In this document: positions 21,862 to 33,318 of the stretch, piece by piece
Position numbering within the stretch: position 1 is the stretch's first letter
How the letters are laid out: each line of letters opens with the position of its first letter
Origin: Homarus americanus
Taxonomy: Eukaryota > Arthropoda > Malacostraca > Decapoda > Nephropidae
DNA: 64,000 bases
Direction of reading: 5' to 3'
Assembly (NCBI RefSeq): GCF_018991925.1
Contig: NW_024754732.1
Location: 1,376,433-1,440,432 of the forward strand
Position numbers and translations under genes: made by a program
The notes under the pieces: model-generated
What the model was told of the DNA's origin: nothing
What the model saw: only the letters and a program-made list of their open reading frames with translations
The model's database searches: none

Positions 21862-22780
21862 TTAAGAGGACCTTGTGTATTGGAAGGATCTGAGTTTGTG
21901 AACCACTTTGGGCAATATTTTCACAGGTGGGAACAGATAGATTGAACTCCAAAGGTTCCAATCTAAGAGTAGAGCATTTCCTAAAAGATTCGACCTCTCC
22001 AGAGATGCATAAAATTGCATCTTGTGATTTGTTAGGGAGGCAAACAGATCTATCTGTGGAGTTCCAAACTTCTTTACTAGACTCTTGAACTCTGATACCT
22101 TTAGGGACCATTCTGTTTCTGTCGATACTGGCCGGAGACGGGACAGCGCATCTGCCCAATTGTTTTGCACTCCCAGTATATAAGTTGCTTTGAGGAAAAG
22201 TGTTTGTGTTGCACAAATACTGAACAAATTTTCTGATAGTTGTAGAAGGGGCCAAGACCTTGTTGACCCTTGATGATTGAGACAAAACACTGCCGTTTTG
22301 TTGTCCATGGCAAACAGGATCGTCATATTTTGTAAATTTGGGTTTGCCGACAAAAAGAATAGAACCACTGCTAATTCTTTTATATTTATGTGTTTGTCCC
22401 AAAGGAAGTTGCTCCACTTTCCTTGATTGAATTCCCCTTTTGAAGAATGGTATCCCCATCCTATTTTGGATGCATCCGTACAAACGACCAGACATGTTTG
22501 AGGTGGAACCCAGGGAGAGGGACCGATTAGATTGTCCCAGTTTGTCCACCATAACAGATGATTCTTTATCTGAATAGGGAGAGAAGAAGCAACGTTTCTG
22601 TTTCTGCGAAGCAACTTCGAGCCCAGATGAGATAGTTGCTTTTTCCTTAACTTTCCCAATGGAACCACTATTGTGGCAAAATTCAACAGACCCAGAAGTT
22701 TTCCCAATCGTGCCAAGAAACCTTGTGCTTTACACAAAAGGCTTCTACTTTGTTTATCAAATCTGTTATTTTTGTTCCTG
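21862..22780 (-). CDS. DIRS-2 RNase H and following domain
   Basis: The frame carries SLPIQIKNHLLWWTNWDN, then LVVCTDASKIGWGYHSS (first Asp), HINIKELAVVLFFL (Glu), LFAMDNKTAVFCL (Asp) and NNWADALSRLRP (last Asp), a complete RNase H catalytic set. A C-terminal segment QIDLFASLTNHKMQFYA follows, usual after RNase H in DIRS and Ty3-like elements. The open frame extends upstream to 23328, but that part is a shadow of the RT in another frame. RT and RNase H are offset by one frameshift near 22700-22780. Confidence 0.85.
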
Positions 22781-23513
22781 GTAAACTGACTGACTGCTGA
22801 TTTGTATCCCAGTGGAGACCTAACCAATCCAACTTTTGATATGGTACTAATTTTGATTTGACCTGGTTTATCTTTAAACCAAGGTTTTGAAATAGTACTA
22901 GTGTACGTTGGGTCGCCCTTTGACAATCTTCGAAAGAGTTTCCCATTATCAGCCAATCGTCTAGATAAGCAAAGGTTCTTGTGCCCTCCTTTGCAAGGAT
23001 CTTTCTGGGAATATTTGCCAGTTTTGTAAAGACTTTTGGTGCAATTGTCAGACCGAATGGCATCACTGTGAATTGATAACTTAATTCCCCTACTTTGAAC
23101 ACCAGAAATTTTCTGTACCTGGAAGCAACAGGAACGTGATAATAGGCATCTTCGAGATCCACTTTTGAAATCCAAGCATTGGGCGGAAGTAGATGCCTCA
23201 GATGGTCGTAAGTGAGCATCTTGAAACTTCTTTTGGGAATAAATTTGTTTAGGATTGAAAGATCCAAAATCCATCTTAATTTGTCGCTGCCTTTCTTGTG
23301 GACTGGGAATAGGCGAGACATGAAACATTTCTCTGACTGCAACGGTTCTATGACACCTCTGTTAAGTAGTTGACTTACAAATTTTGTAAGTAATGGGGTT
23401 GGTTTTTGACCCTTCTTTGGGGATGCTAGGGGAGGGTGCCTCAACCAAGTCCATGTGAGACCCCTTTGATTGTCTTGCAAGCCCATATGGAAGAAGTCCA
23501 TCTGTTCTCCCAA
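22683..23513 (-). CDS. DIRS-2 reverse transcriptase domain
   Basis: A 276-residue open frame with the RT blocks in order: RGVIEPLQSEKCFMSRLFPV (51-70), KLRWILDLSILNKFI (78-92), WISKVDLEDAYYHVPV (114-129, first catalytic Asp), YQFTVMPFGLTIAPKVF (146-162), FAYLDDWLIMGNSF (181-194, YLDD with two catalytic Asp), LGLKINQVKSKLVPYQ. It copies element RNA into DNA. All catalytic residues are intact, unlike DIRS-1. It probably belongs to a polyprotein with RNase H, the link now broken by a frameshift. The true N-terminus is uncertain. Confidence 0.9.
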   Translation of the reverse strand: MGEQMDFFHMGLQDNQRGLTWTWLRHPPLASPKKGQKPTPLLTKFVSQLLNRGVIEPLQSEKCFMSRLFPVHKKGSDKLRWILDLSILNKFIPKRSFKMLTYDHLRHLLPPNAWISKVDLEDAYYHVPVASRYRKFLVFKVGELSYQFTVMPFGLTIAPKVFTKLANIPRKILAKEGTRTFAYLDDWLIMGNSFEDCQRATQRTLVLFQNLGLKINQVKSKLVPYQKLDWLGLHWDTNQQSVSLPGTKITDLINKVEAFCVKHKVSWHDWENFWVC

Positions 23514-23540
23514 CCACCTAGACGACCCAGCTGTCTGGCT

Positions 23541-25134
23541 TCATTGGAAGGGGGAAGTTGCTGAGGTGGTGGAATAAGGTCTCCTTCCGTTTCTGAATAA
23601 ACGGCCACCTCTATTATGTCTTTGATTATTTCCTCCTCTAAAATTTCCCCTTGGTTGATAACTGACCCAGGCAGCTGGTCCTGTTCCCCTGTAAAACCTT
23701 CCTCTCCTAGGTTTCCAAAAGGTCTGAGGACTCCTGGGGACATTAATATTAATAGTATTCTCCAAAGATGATCTATAATTAATCAATGATTGCTCACCAA
23801 ACAAAGCAGGAGAAAGAGGAGAAGAACGTATCAACAAATAAGCGCTACCGCTTGAAGCATTATTTGTGGCTTGTTTCCTTAGCTGGACTTTCAGTCTTAG
23901 GGCTTTCAACAAATGATCTAAAAGTGAGTTGTACAGGGAATATGGGATTTCTTGTAGAGCAGCAGCAAAACATTTGTCCACTTCTGAATTTTCTTCATAG
24001 TCCAGCACAAACTTAGTTAACAACTGACACATCATAATTGCAGACCAAACATCTGCTGCCATTTTCCTAATTTTAAATTCTTCAAGCAGCAGTGCAGGGG
24101 CAACTGGTTTCAAATTTTTTTGATAACATATCAACATATTTTGAAGCCAACAAATATTGGGAAAGATCATATAAGGAACTCTTTTTGTTATTAAATTGGA
24201 ACTTAAAAAAACTAAACTTATGAGCATTCCTGTCAGCGGGAATGAATGTCAAATCTTTCAATAAATTAGCCCAGACTTCGTCTATTTCAGAGATCATCTT
24301 TGGGCAAATATCAGGCCAAGAAAGTGTAGTATCACCCTCCAAAAACAAAGAATGATGACCCAAAGTTGCATGTCCTTCCTCTCTCTTTGTAGTTGCTGAG
24401 ATATCAGGAAGCTTAGAGACAGTTTCATAAAATATCTTGAATAAGGAATCCACAGATTCAGATGGATTAGTGAACAAAGAAGACTTAGCTCTTACCAATG
24501 TTATCCATGGCCTGTTAGAATCAACCTTACACTCAATATTATCCAGCAGCTGCGTGTCAGTCGACAGCAGCCTGTTTCCATTCGCAGTAACCAACACTTT
24601 TGCCCCAGGTGGAAGTGGTTGCCAAGATGTGGATAGGATGAAGTCAGTCTCAACAGGTTCTTCCTGCTCAAGAGACTGGATACTATGATTAGAACCAGGC
24701 TCATCGTCCTGATCCTGGAATCCACTGAAATCAGATTGAGTAGATAGAGGTTTTTGTAGACTTCCTACTGACCCATTGTCTGGAAGGTCCAATAACTTAT
24801 TTTTCTTAGCAGGAGCAGTCTTGTCTAAATGGGGATTAAGTCTTTTACCTAACACCAATAAACCTAAACTTTCTGCCAACTTGGGATCTTTCCATTGTTG
24901 TACATTGAAAAACTTATTCTTCAAGGCCTTATTCCTCCTATTTTTAATTTGTAATTGCAATAAATCTTTCTTATCACCTGTAGCTTGATGAAATTGAAAA
25001 ATTTGATCATAACAAACTGCACATTCCATTCGTGAAAATAGGTTATTTGAGACACAGCTGCCATGAATTATGCAAGCCACATGAGGATCTATCTTAGTAA
25101 TCCAAGTTGCTTTACATTTTTTATAATTACAGTG
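23541..25134 (-). CDS. DIRS-2 Gag-like protein, split by a frameshift
   Basis: The open frame 24082-25080 begins within a Cys/His-rich start ([25 protein letters not shown]; more Cys upstream to 25134), continues through an acidic linker ([15 protein letters not shown]) and [15 protein letters not shown]. After a frameshift near 24110-24230, the frame 23541-24227 carries [19 protein letters not shown] and an arginine/glycine-rich tail ([33 protein letters not shown]) suited to RNA binding. It lies directly upstream of RT. The real N-terminus was separated by the insertion at 25135-29603; its continuation (ESSAQALHTWNC) is at about 29604-29720. Confidence 0.8.
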
Positions 25135-25142
25135 TGTATACA

Positions 25143-25967
<825 letters not shown>

Positions 25968-27105
25968 CAGTCGGCCCTTAACATATGCGGGTTTAGCATA
26001 CACGGATTTGCAAATACGCGGATTGCCCCGCCGGAGGAATATTCTGTACATTGAAGTAATTGAAGTACATTCAAATCGCGCGCGGCACCGAACATGGGAC
26101 ACCGCCCGCTCCCGCAACCTCACACACGCATAGCTCTCCCTCACTCAGTCAGTCTTGCTGTAACCACGCTTGTGTTGACATCAGCATTGTAGTTGCAAAA
26201 ATATTACATTTCCGTGAATGTATTATATCAAGCACAGTATGAATAGAATATCACTAATATAAGAGTATTTTAACCGAAAACTACTAAAAAAACGAGTAAC
26301 ATATCTTGAACATCGGAAGGCTAGGTAAAGTCTTTTGTTTTCATGTAGTTTATCCTAATTTACATTGAAATGCATTACGTTTCAGCAAAACTACTATTTA
26401 TTTCTGAGAATATGGAAATGTAATATTTTGCTGAAATGACGTACGTATTACAGTGGAAAGTGACGAAAGCAATGACTCGCTTTCTTTCGTTCAAAAGATG
26501 TTACCGTAATCGCTTTTCGAATGGTTTTCAGTTAAAAAACTGTTGTATTACAATAATATTCTATCCTAATTCACTTGTGATGCAACAGTTTTTTTAACTG
26601 AAAACCATTCGAAAAGCGATTACGGTAACATCTTTTGAAGAAAGAAAGCGAAAGTCATTGTTTTCGTCACTTTCCACTGTAATACGTACGTCATTTCAGC
26701 AAAAATATTACATTTCCGTGAATGTAGTATATCAAGCACAGTATGAATACAATATCATTGTAATATAACAGTATTTTAACCGAAAACTATTAAAAAAACG
26801 AGTAACATCTCTTGAACATTGGAAGGTTAGGTAAAGTCTTTTGTTTTCGTCATGTATTTTATCCTATTTTACATTGAAATACATCACGTTTCAGCAAAAC
26901 TACTATTTATTTCTGAGAATATATTCATTCAGGCACAGTTTAGGTAAAATATACATGTGCTGTAACATTTTTTTAATTGAAAACGATTCGAAAAACACGT
27001 ACCCTCTAGCCCTGTTCAAGGAGAAGACTGGGAGGAGCTGTTTGGTGCTTAAGACGATGACAAGGAAAATGATTTTGATGGATTTTAATGAAAATATTCA
27101 GAAAG

Positions 27106-27635
27106 ACCTGGCACTGTCAAGGAAAGTGGCTGCTGAAGGCTTCCGGGACATGGCAGAGGACGAGATTAGGGAGCTAATTGAAGAGCACGACACTGAGCTG
27201 ACCGAGGAGGATCTACAGGAGTTAGTAGACTCAGGCAAGGAAGAGGAAGCGAAAGGGAAAGAGGATGAGGAAGAGCACCAAGAAATAACGTTGGAGAAGT
27301 TGGGGGAGATGACCAGGAATATTGAGGCACTGAAAAACCTGGCCTATAGTATGGACCCCTCCATGGTGCGTGCCCTGAAATTCATGCGAGGGATGGATGA
27401 CGTTTTCGCTCCATACAAAAACATCATGGAAGAAATGAAAGAAAGAGACGACAACTCCCCATCACCATGTTCTTTGATCACCGAAGGAGAGATTTAACAC
27501 CATCAATCACTGGCGGCAGTGAGGAAGCAGCTGAATCCACAGTCGCCCCCACTTCACCACCCGTTATGGAATTGAGTGACGATGAGCCCGATGACCCCCG
27601 CCCTGTCGCCGAGGAGAGGTACGGTACAGTAAAGT
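27106..27635 (+). pseudogene. Tigger-D transposase C-terminus with PIP box
   Basis: The open frame 26841-27497 is chimeric: Passer tail then, from 27106, DLALSRKVAAEGFRDMAEDE, an acidic helical region (LTEEDLQELVDSGKEEE) and DPSMVRALKFMRGMDDVFAP, typical of Tigger C-termini that follow the catalytic core. One frame over, from 27446, RRQLPITMFFDHRRRDLTPS contains QLPITMFF (27452-27475), an exact PIP-box pattern, then a Ser/Pro/acidic tail to a stop near 27636. A single frameshift therefore separates the body from the tail. The catalytic core is absent. Confidence 0.75.
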
Positions 27636-27939
27636 GAAATTCTTATCTCTTTTTTTTTAATAGCTTTTCTTGCCATGTTTATTGTTTGTAAAAATGCACA
27701 GCACAGTACAGTCCAGTACAAGTACTGTACATAGGAAGTGGAGGTGCAGTTATTCACAAAACATTTGTGTTTGTTGTCGGCAGTAGTGACGGTGTGGAGG
27801 GAGCGAGTTGGGAGGAGTGGTGAGGTGACCTTGGACGCAGCAGCAGGGACGAGTGGAGATGCCAGCCAGTACATTTCGGGTGTATTAATTGTTTTTATAG
27901 CTATTTTTGCATTTTAATATTAAATACTGTACATTACGT
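27636..27939 (+). other. Tigger-D 3' untranslated region
   Basis: No coding is seen. It contains a T-run, dispersed TACAGTACAG words and a TTTGCATTTTAATATTAAA segment before Passer-like sequence resumes. AATAAA is not evident. Confidence 0.45.
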
Positions 27940-28895
27940 TTCAACAAAACTACCATTTATTTCTGAGAACATGGAAATGTAATATTTTTGCTGAAATGAT
28001 GTACGTATTACAGTGGAAAGTGGGATAAAATTGTGACGAAAGCAATGACTTTCTCTTTCTTTCGTTCAAAAGATGTTACCGTAATCGCTTTTCGAATGGT
28101 TTTCAGTTGTGGGATTATAAGGCTAATGATAGGATAGAATATTATTGTAATACAGTACGAGTACAACAGTTTTTTAACTGAAAACCATTCAAAAAGTGAT
28201 TACGGTAAAATCTTTTGATTAACGAAAGAAAGCGAAAGTCATTGTTTTTGTCATGATTTTATCCCACTTTCCACTGTAATATGTTCGTCATTCCAGCAAA
28301 AATATTACATTTCTATACTTATTTCTGAGAATACGTATATTCATTCAGTCACAGTTAAGGTAAAATATACTTGTGATGTAATATTTTAATGAAAATACGG
28401 TATCATAGTTTTCTTTTATTTCAAATTTAATTAACAAAGATTGATGTTTCAAATGTAATGAACAAAAATTTATGTCCAGTATCTATAAATAAACTTTAAT
28501 AAATGAATACTTTATGTTTTACATTGTCCTGTGCTACCATACCATGGATTTGGCTATTTTGGGCTTGCTATGATGCCGCAAGAGATCTGCCCTGGCAACT
28601 GTACCAACACTCACAGCTGGTGGTGCGTTGGTGCATCGTTTCCATTGTTTACTGGTAGTTACTGGTAAATATTATTCAACCTAACGAAACTATTACCCTT
28701 TTAGAGGTTGACCCCCAATTTTTTGCCAAATAATTTGGTCTTAAAAACTCGAACTATACACAGGTATATACGGTAAACAAGGACATGGAGGCCAGGGTTT
28801 TTTTTTTGGGGGGGGGGCAGCACATATACGCGGATTTTTAACATCCACGGCTATCTCTGTTACGTAACCCCCGCGTATGTTAAGGGCCGACTGTA

Positions 28896-29603
28896 TTTCA
28901 ATTAATGTTTCTGAATTTGTTTTTATTGAATTAATGTATGTGTGTGCAAAATTAACAATACAATTTATTAATAATACGTGGAATATTAGAGGAGACGAGA
29001 CGGCTGCCGGCATTGTTTATGTTAAAGCTTACGAAACCAGTGACTGATTGGTTCTACATATAAAACTGAAGAAAATAAGACCCTGATTTTAGCTGTAGTA
29101 AAATTAATGTAAAAAAATTAATATGGTTGTTTGAAGTACCTGTAATGTTATTTAATGTTAATAAATGGAACAATATAAGTAGCTAACCATTAATGGTAAA
29201 AAAAAAAAGTGAGACTGCGCGTATGTAAGTGTGCACATGTGAAAACATATCGTCATTACTCTACATAAGAATATGAAAGCAACACTTATTTACTGCTCAT
29301 ATATATTGAAGGGTTAAATGTTGTACTCTGTATAGAAAAGCAGAGAGAGAGAGCAGCCGAACTGCCGGATGTAAACAAACCTTAATTTCCCGCGGCTTTT
29401 TTTTTTTAAGGGGATTAGCCCACCCGGGCATAAGTCACTGACCCACATTGGGGCCTGAGGGGCAAAAATTTAATACTCCTGTAATAATAATAATAATTCA
29501 GATAAGTGAAAAAAAAAAAGCTGCCTATCTACCTATTGGACAAACTAAATTCGTTCCGGACCACAGAATGCCGGACTAGAGAGGTACAACCTGTACTACT
29601 AAA
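28896..29603 (-). mobile_element. Tigger-F-like fragment with terminal end
   Basis: 29130-29310 is the inverted counterpart of 53500-53690, the 3' region following the Tigger-F transposase remnant. At the right it ends GAGAGGTACAACCTG then TA (29604-29605), that is, an end reading CAGGTTGTACCTCTCTAGTC in the other direction. No coding is present. The left end is unclear because Tigger-D abuts at 28893. Confidence 0.6.
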
Positions 29604-30480
29604 TTCAATTTCTCTACTGACAGACAATTCCATGTATGTAGTGCCTGTGCTGAACTTTCTCGTCCTTGTAGCTCATCACTCAATACTATCTCCTCAGGGA
29701 CAGTTCCATAGTGCTCTATTGGCAACAGCGTTCACTATTACTCTAGCAATATTTATTGGGTTGAGAATTCCACCCTGAATTGTTCTCATATAACCCATAG
29801 AAGGTGCAAAGTCCATTTCAACATAACTCTAGATTGCTAGGAAGACCGGAAGGTCAACATTCCGGAAGGAACGCTAAGTTTAGCAGCCTCGCTAAAGTTC
29901 GCCTGGAAAGGGTGAACCCGCTACTGAGGACATCAATAAAATAAAGTAATGAAGAGAAAAACTCAACTCTGGTCTTTATGCTGAGAGCAATTAGAAAACC
30001 GAGGGTGGAAGCCCAAAGGTTCTTTGTGAACGAACGTAAGAGTAGGAAGAAAGACAGTCACATGGCATTCATACTAGCACGTGAATAATTGGGACAAAGA
30101 AAACCGTAAACAGTATACATATATATGTATATATAAATAGATATATTCACATATTCTCTTTCAGTGAAGACGAGCCCGGGAGGGCGCAGCGACATTCACT
30201 GAGTGACTTACAGGCAAGGGATAGTCACAACGATCTAAACGACTTCACAAAGAAGACGTGTTGTGGTCGCCATGATGCTGACCAGATATCGTATAAGAAA
30301 TTGTCCCAAATACAATAATTGAGAGACATAAACAAAATAAAAGTCACTCTACTTCATCACTGTGCTAATAAGTTCAAATACCGTATATAAAATCCTCGCG
30401 GAGCTTAGTATTTCAGCAATTACAACACAAATTCGTGGAGCTCTCCTTCGTGTGTATTTACAGCTGAATCGCCAGGCAAG
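29604..30480 (-). mobile_element. DIRS-2 terminal region (element 5' end)
   Basis: Matches the DIRS-1 terminal blocks at 14754-15786 (same orientation) and 1-400 (inverted), including GAAGACGAGCCCGGGAGGGC at about 30167. The first part encodes the interrupted Gag N-terminal region on the minus strand. An inverted relative of the MITE at 20240-20600 begins just outside, at about 30480. Confidence 0.75.
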
Positions 30481-30690
30481 AGATGACGGTGGCAGTGCGT
30501 GCGATGGGGGGTGAAGGAGGGGGTTTCGACAATTGCAATTAAATGCCAGGTAGCGACGTATCCTCCTAATATTACTTATTAGTAATTATTAGATGTTTTA
30601 ATTGCCTGTATGTTGGCCTGGCGAGTTATTGCTAGGCATTAATATACCTAGGTTAAAAGCTAAGCGTCGCATTCTGAGGTTGAACAAAAA
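30480..30690 (-). repeat. Inverted copy of the 20270-20498 repeat
   Basis: Reads as the reverse complement of 20270-20498 with about 10 percent differences by eye (GCAAGAGATGACGGTGGCAG, GCCTGGCGAGTTATTGC, AAGCTAAGCGTCGCATTCTG). The two copies sit just outside the two sides of DIRS-2 in mirror orientation. Confidence 0.75.
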
Positions 30691-30951
30691 TACAGTAATA
30701 AATAAAAGTAACACTGCGAGGTGAGCTGGCAGGGTGAGGGTTGAGGTGACGAAGCAGGAGGTGCGGTAGTGTGACAAAGCACTTCCACAGCACACATATT
30801 AACAGCACTACTAAACCATTGTCTTATAACAATTTAATTTCTACTTTCTATATTAAAATTTATTGATATATGATGGCTCGATATGGCTACTTCTTCACTT
30901 AGACAACAGATCATTGAATAAACCAGGGCATATACACTAAAATAATATTTT
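30691..30951. other. Unassigned stretch
   Basis: No repeat or coding match was recognised between the repeat copy and the Tigger-C MITE. Confidence 0.4.
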
Positions 30952-31257
30952 CAGTCTCTCCTTGACTTACGACAACCTGGTCATACGACAGCTATGGTCG
31001 TATAAAATATTTTTCACTTTACGTATTTTCGAGTCCCGACGTTAGTGATCGCCCTATTTACCGACATTTTTTTTTTTTTGTAATTCCCTTTGAAAAGGCT
31101 GGCAAGCATAAAAGTGAGAGTTCTCGTGGTGCTGAGAAGAAAAAGAGACACCCATTTTAGAATTTCTATGTATTATTTTTGCCTTTTCAACTTATGACCA
31201 ATTTGACTTACGACCTGGTCGTCGGCCGGAACCCCGTCGTAAGTCGAGGAGAGACTG
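30952..31257. mobile_element. Tigger-C MITE
   Basis: Ends CAGTCTCTCCTTGACTTACG and (reverse complement of right) CAGTCTCTCCTCGACTTACG. TA follows the right end; TT precedes the left. The interior joins Tigger-C 5' sequence (GTATTTTCGAGTCCCGACG, then the transposase N-terminus GKHKSESS-like) directly to the 3' end, so it is an internally deleted copy of about 306 bp. Confidence 0.85.
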
Positions 31258-31577
31258 TATTAAGTTCTGATAAATACTGTACACAACAATATTATTTACT
31301 TAGTGCTGTGGAAAGCACCAACCATTTGAGCAGTGACAACAATGGTGCTTGAAAGATGGTGAGTGCTGGCAACATTGTTAGGGAAAGCAGGAACGATCAG
31401 CTGTTACCACTCTGTAAACAAGTGACTGGGAATATACTATGGCGCAATAGCTCATCTGGGACTGAGTGTGGGATTTGGGGGGAAAATTAATTATTTTTTG
31501 ATAATGTTTTATAAACACAGTACCAAATGAACCTAAATAATATGGGAATTATGGTAAAATTACACACTATCACGATA

Positions 31578-33316
31578 CAGGTAGTCCCCGACTTACGACC
31601 ACATAGACTTAAGTCCATTGGTACTTACGACCTGCTCTGACCATACGTCCGTCGGGACATACGACTGCGACCGTTGTGACCAAAAATATTTTCAAATGAC
31701 TTGCACATTTTCTATACCGAAACGTTTCCATCCCGGGCGAGAGGGTGGCGCGTCTCGTGGGTACACTCACTCAGTGGAGCGCTTAGTTTGTGTTTGGCTA
31801 TCGTATCCTATACTGATCATGCTGTGAACTTTCGTTATTATCGTATTTAATTGACTTTATAATGACTGGAAAGCGTAAAAGTGAGAGTACTGGTGGTGTT
31901 CCAAAGAAAAGGAGACAGGCAATTACTTTTGAGATGAAAATGAAGATAATAACACAGCATGAGAATGAAAAAACAGTAGCAACAATCTCACGCGACCTAG
32001 GTTTCTCACAATCGACTATATCCACTATTCTGAAGGACAAGGAACGTATTCGTGAAGTAGTGAAAGGAACAACACCTATAAAGGGAACTATAATATCAAA
32101 GAGAAGACTAGGTCCTATTCACGATATGGAAAAATTATTGGTGATATGGATAGAAGACCAGATACAGAAGCGTGTACCCTTAAGCCTTCTAACCATACAG
32201 GCTAAAGCAAGAAGCCTGTTCCAAAGCCTGAAAGAGCAGGCAGGAGAAGAATGTGATCAAACCTTTACAGGAAGTCATGGGTGGTTTGATAGATTTAAAA
32301 AACACTACAGTCTACACAATGTTAAGGTGAGTGGAGAGGCAGCTAGTGCCGATGGTGGTGCTGCTGAAGCTTTTAAGGAGGAGTTAGATGAAGTGATTGT
32401 GGAAGGGAATTATTTCCCTGAGCAAATATTCAATGTGGATGAGACTGGATTATTGTGGAAGCACATGCCTGATTGGTCATACAGTTTCAAAGGAGTGAAT
32501 GAAAATGAAGTTATTTCGGATATTAGTAACAAGATAGTGGAGTTAGGTAAACAGCTGGAGTTAGAAATTGATAAAGAAGATGTTGGACAGTTGGTTGAAA
32601 GTGTAGCAGAAGAGCTCAGTAACGAGGATCTTATTGAACTAGATGCACAGAAAATTGCAGAGGAAGAAGAACCTGCATCCCCCAAAAAGTTTTCAGTGAA
32701 ACATATGGCAGAGGCATTTGCTCCAATTAATAAAGGAATGCAAATGTTTGATGGCATGGATCAAAAGTATGAGCGTTATGCCAAAGTTGATAGAATGGTC
32801 CACGAGTCACTAGCTTGCTACAGGGAGATTTATAATGAAAAGAAAAAACAAACTGTGCAGTCTAAATTGGACATCTATTTCAAGAAATCCCCCAGTGCTG
32901 TCTCCTCATGCCCCACCAGTGCTGCCTCTTCACTCCCTCAAGATGATCCAATACTTTCAACCAGCAAGTTTCCACAGCACATAAACCTGTCTGAAGAAAG
33001 CGACATTGATGACCCACCCAGCCCTGTCTCCTCTTCTGCTTCTTCCAATTAATATAGTCTCCATGTATCCTGTAAATAGAAAATTATGGGGGCCCTGTGT
33101 GCATTCAGCTGACTACATTTAAGGTAAGTGCTCAGTCACACTGTATCCATTCCTCATTATTTATTACTTTTACTGTACTGTATCCATTCCTCATTATTTA
33201 TTACATTTAGTGTACTGTATTTCATTGTAGATTTTTAATTTTTTTTTTTTTTATCTATGTCGGACTTACGACCTGGATTTGGGTCCCTAACCCCGTCGTA
33301 AGTCGGGGAGCACCTG
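31578..33316 (+). mobile_element. Tigger-C element with long internally deleted transposase
   Basis: Left end CAGGTAGTCCCCGACTTACG, right end (reverse complement) CAGGTGCTCCCCGACTTACG, TA at 31576-31577 and 33317-33318. The word ACTTACGACC repeats within the left 80 bp. One open frame (31862-33052) occupies most of the element. It is a compact copy at 1.74 kb, compared with the more complete Tigger-C at 40650-45405. Confidence 0.92.
31862..33052 (+). CDS. Tigger-C transposase derivative, uninterrupted, catalytic core deleted
   Basis: A 396-residue intact frame starting MTGKRKSESTGG. Residues about 17-70: CENP-B-type helix-turn-helix (ITFEMKMKIITQHENEKTVA, ISRDLGFSQSTISTIL). About 85-165: second DNA-binding helix-turn-helix ending GSHGWFDRFKKHYSL. 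About 170-203: start of the DDE domain with NVDETGLLWKHMP (first Asp). Then the frame jumps to FKGVNENEVISDISNKIV, losing roughly 190 residues including both later Asp blocks present at 41544-42073. C-terminus: acidic helices, then VQSKLDIYFKKSP with PIP box QSKLDIYF (32858-32881) and a Ser/Pro/acidic tail. It would bind DNA and possibly PCNA but not cut. Expression is unknown. Confidence 0.88.
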   Translation: MTGKRKSESTGGVPKKRRQAITFEMKMKIITQHENEKTVATISRDLGFSQSTISTILKDKERIREVVKGTTPIKGTIISKRRLGPIHDMEKLLVIWIEDQIQKRVPLSLLTIQAKARSLFQSLKEQAGEECDQTFTGSHGWFDRFKKHYSLHNVKVSGEAASADGGAAEAFKEELDEVIVEGNYFPEQIFNVDETGLLWKHMPDWSYSFKGVNENEVISDISNKIVELGKQLELEIDKEDVGQLVESVAEELSNEDLIELDAQKIAEEEEPASPKKFSVKHMAEAFAPINKGMQMFDGMDQKYERYAKVDRMVHESLACYREIYNEKKKQTVQSKLDIYFKKSPSAVSSCPTSAASSLPQDDPILSTSKFPQHINLSEESDIDDPPSPVSSSASSN

Positions 33317-33318
33317 TA

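Larger units (their letters stand above)
26185..28773 (+). mobile_element. Passer-like element copy 2, interrupted
   Basis: Collinear blocks match 9740-12009: modules at 26185-27000, the transposase tail at 27007-27105 (LFKEKTGRSCLVLKTMTR) and the right part at 27940-28773 ending in GGTATATACGG then TA. Tigger-D coding (27106-27935) lies between. The left TIR (CCGTATATACTCG) was not found. Four copies of the 170-bp module occur here. Confidence 0.75.
25968..28893 (+). mobile_element. Tigger-D element with Passer-like sequence inside
   Basis: Left end CAGTCGGCCCTTAACATATG and right end (reverse complement) CAGTCGGCCCTTAACATACG, with TA at 25966-25967 and 28894-28895. The 5' part runs to about 26180; transposase C-terminus and 3' region are at 27106-27935; the rest is Passer-like DNA. 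The pattern suggests that a Passer-like copy inserted and that internal deletions fused the two. Confidence 0.85.

Noticed and set aside
22780..23328. The upstream half of the 488-codon minus-strand frame as an extra DIRS protein
   Set aside because: It overlaps the reverse transcriptase in another frame and carries no motif; only the part below about 22780 (RNase H) is real.
32410..32757. Minus-strand 115-codon Ser-rich frame
   Set aside because: It is antisense to the acidic part of the Tigger-C protein (Glu/Asp codons read as Ser/Leu on the reverse strand); the same artefact occurs at 44600-44869.
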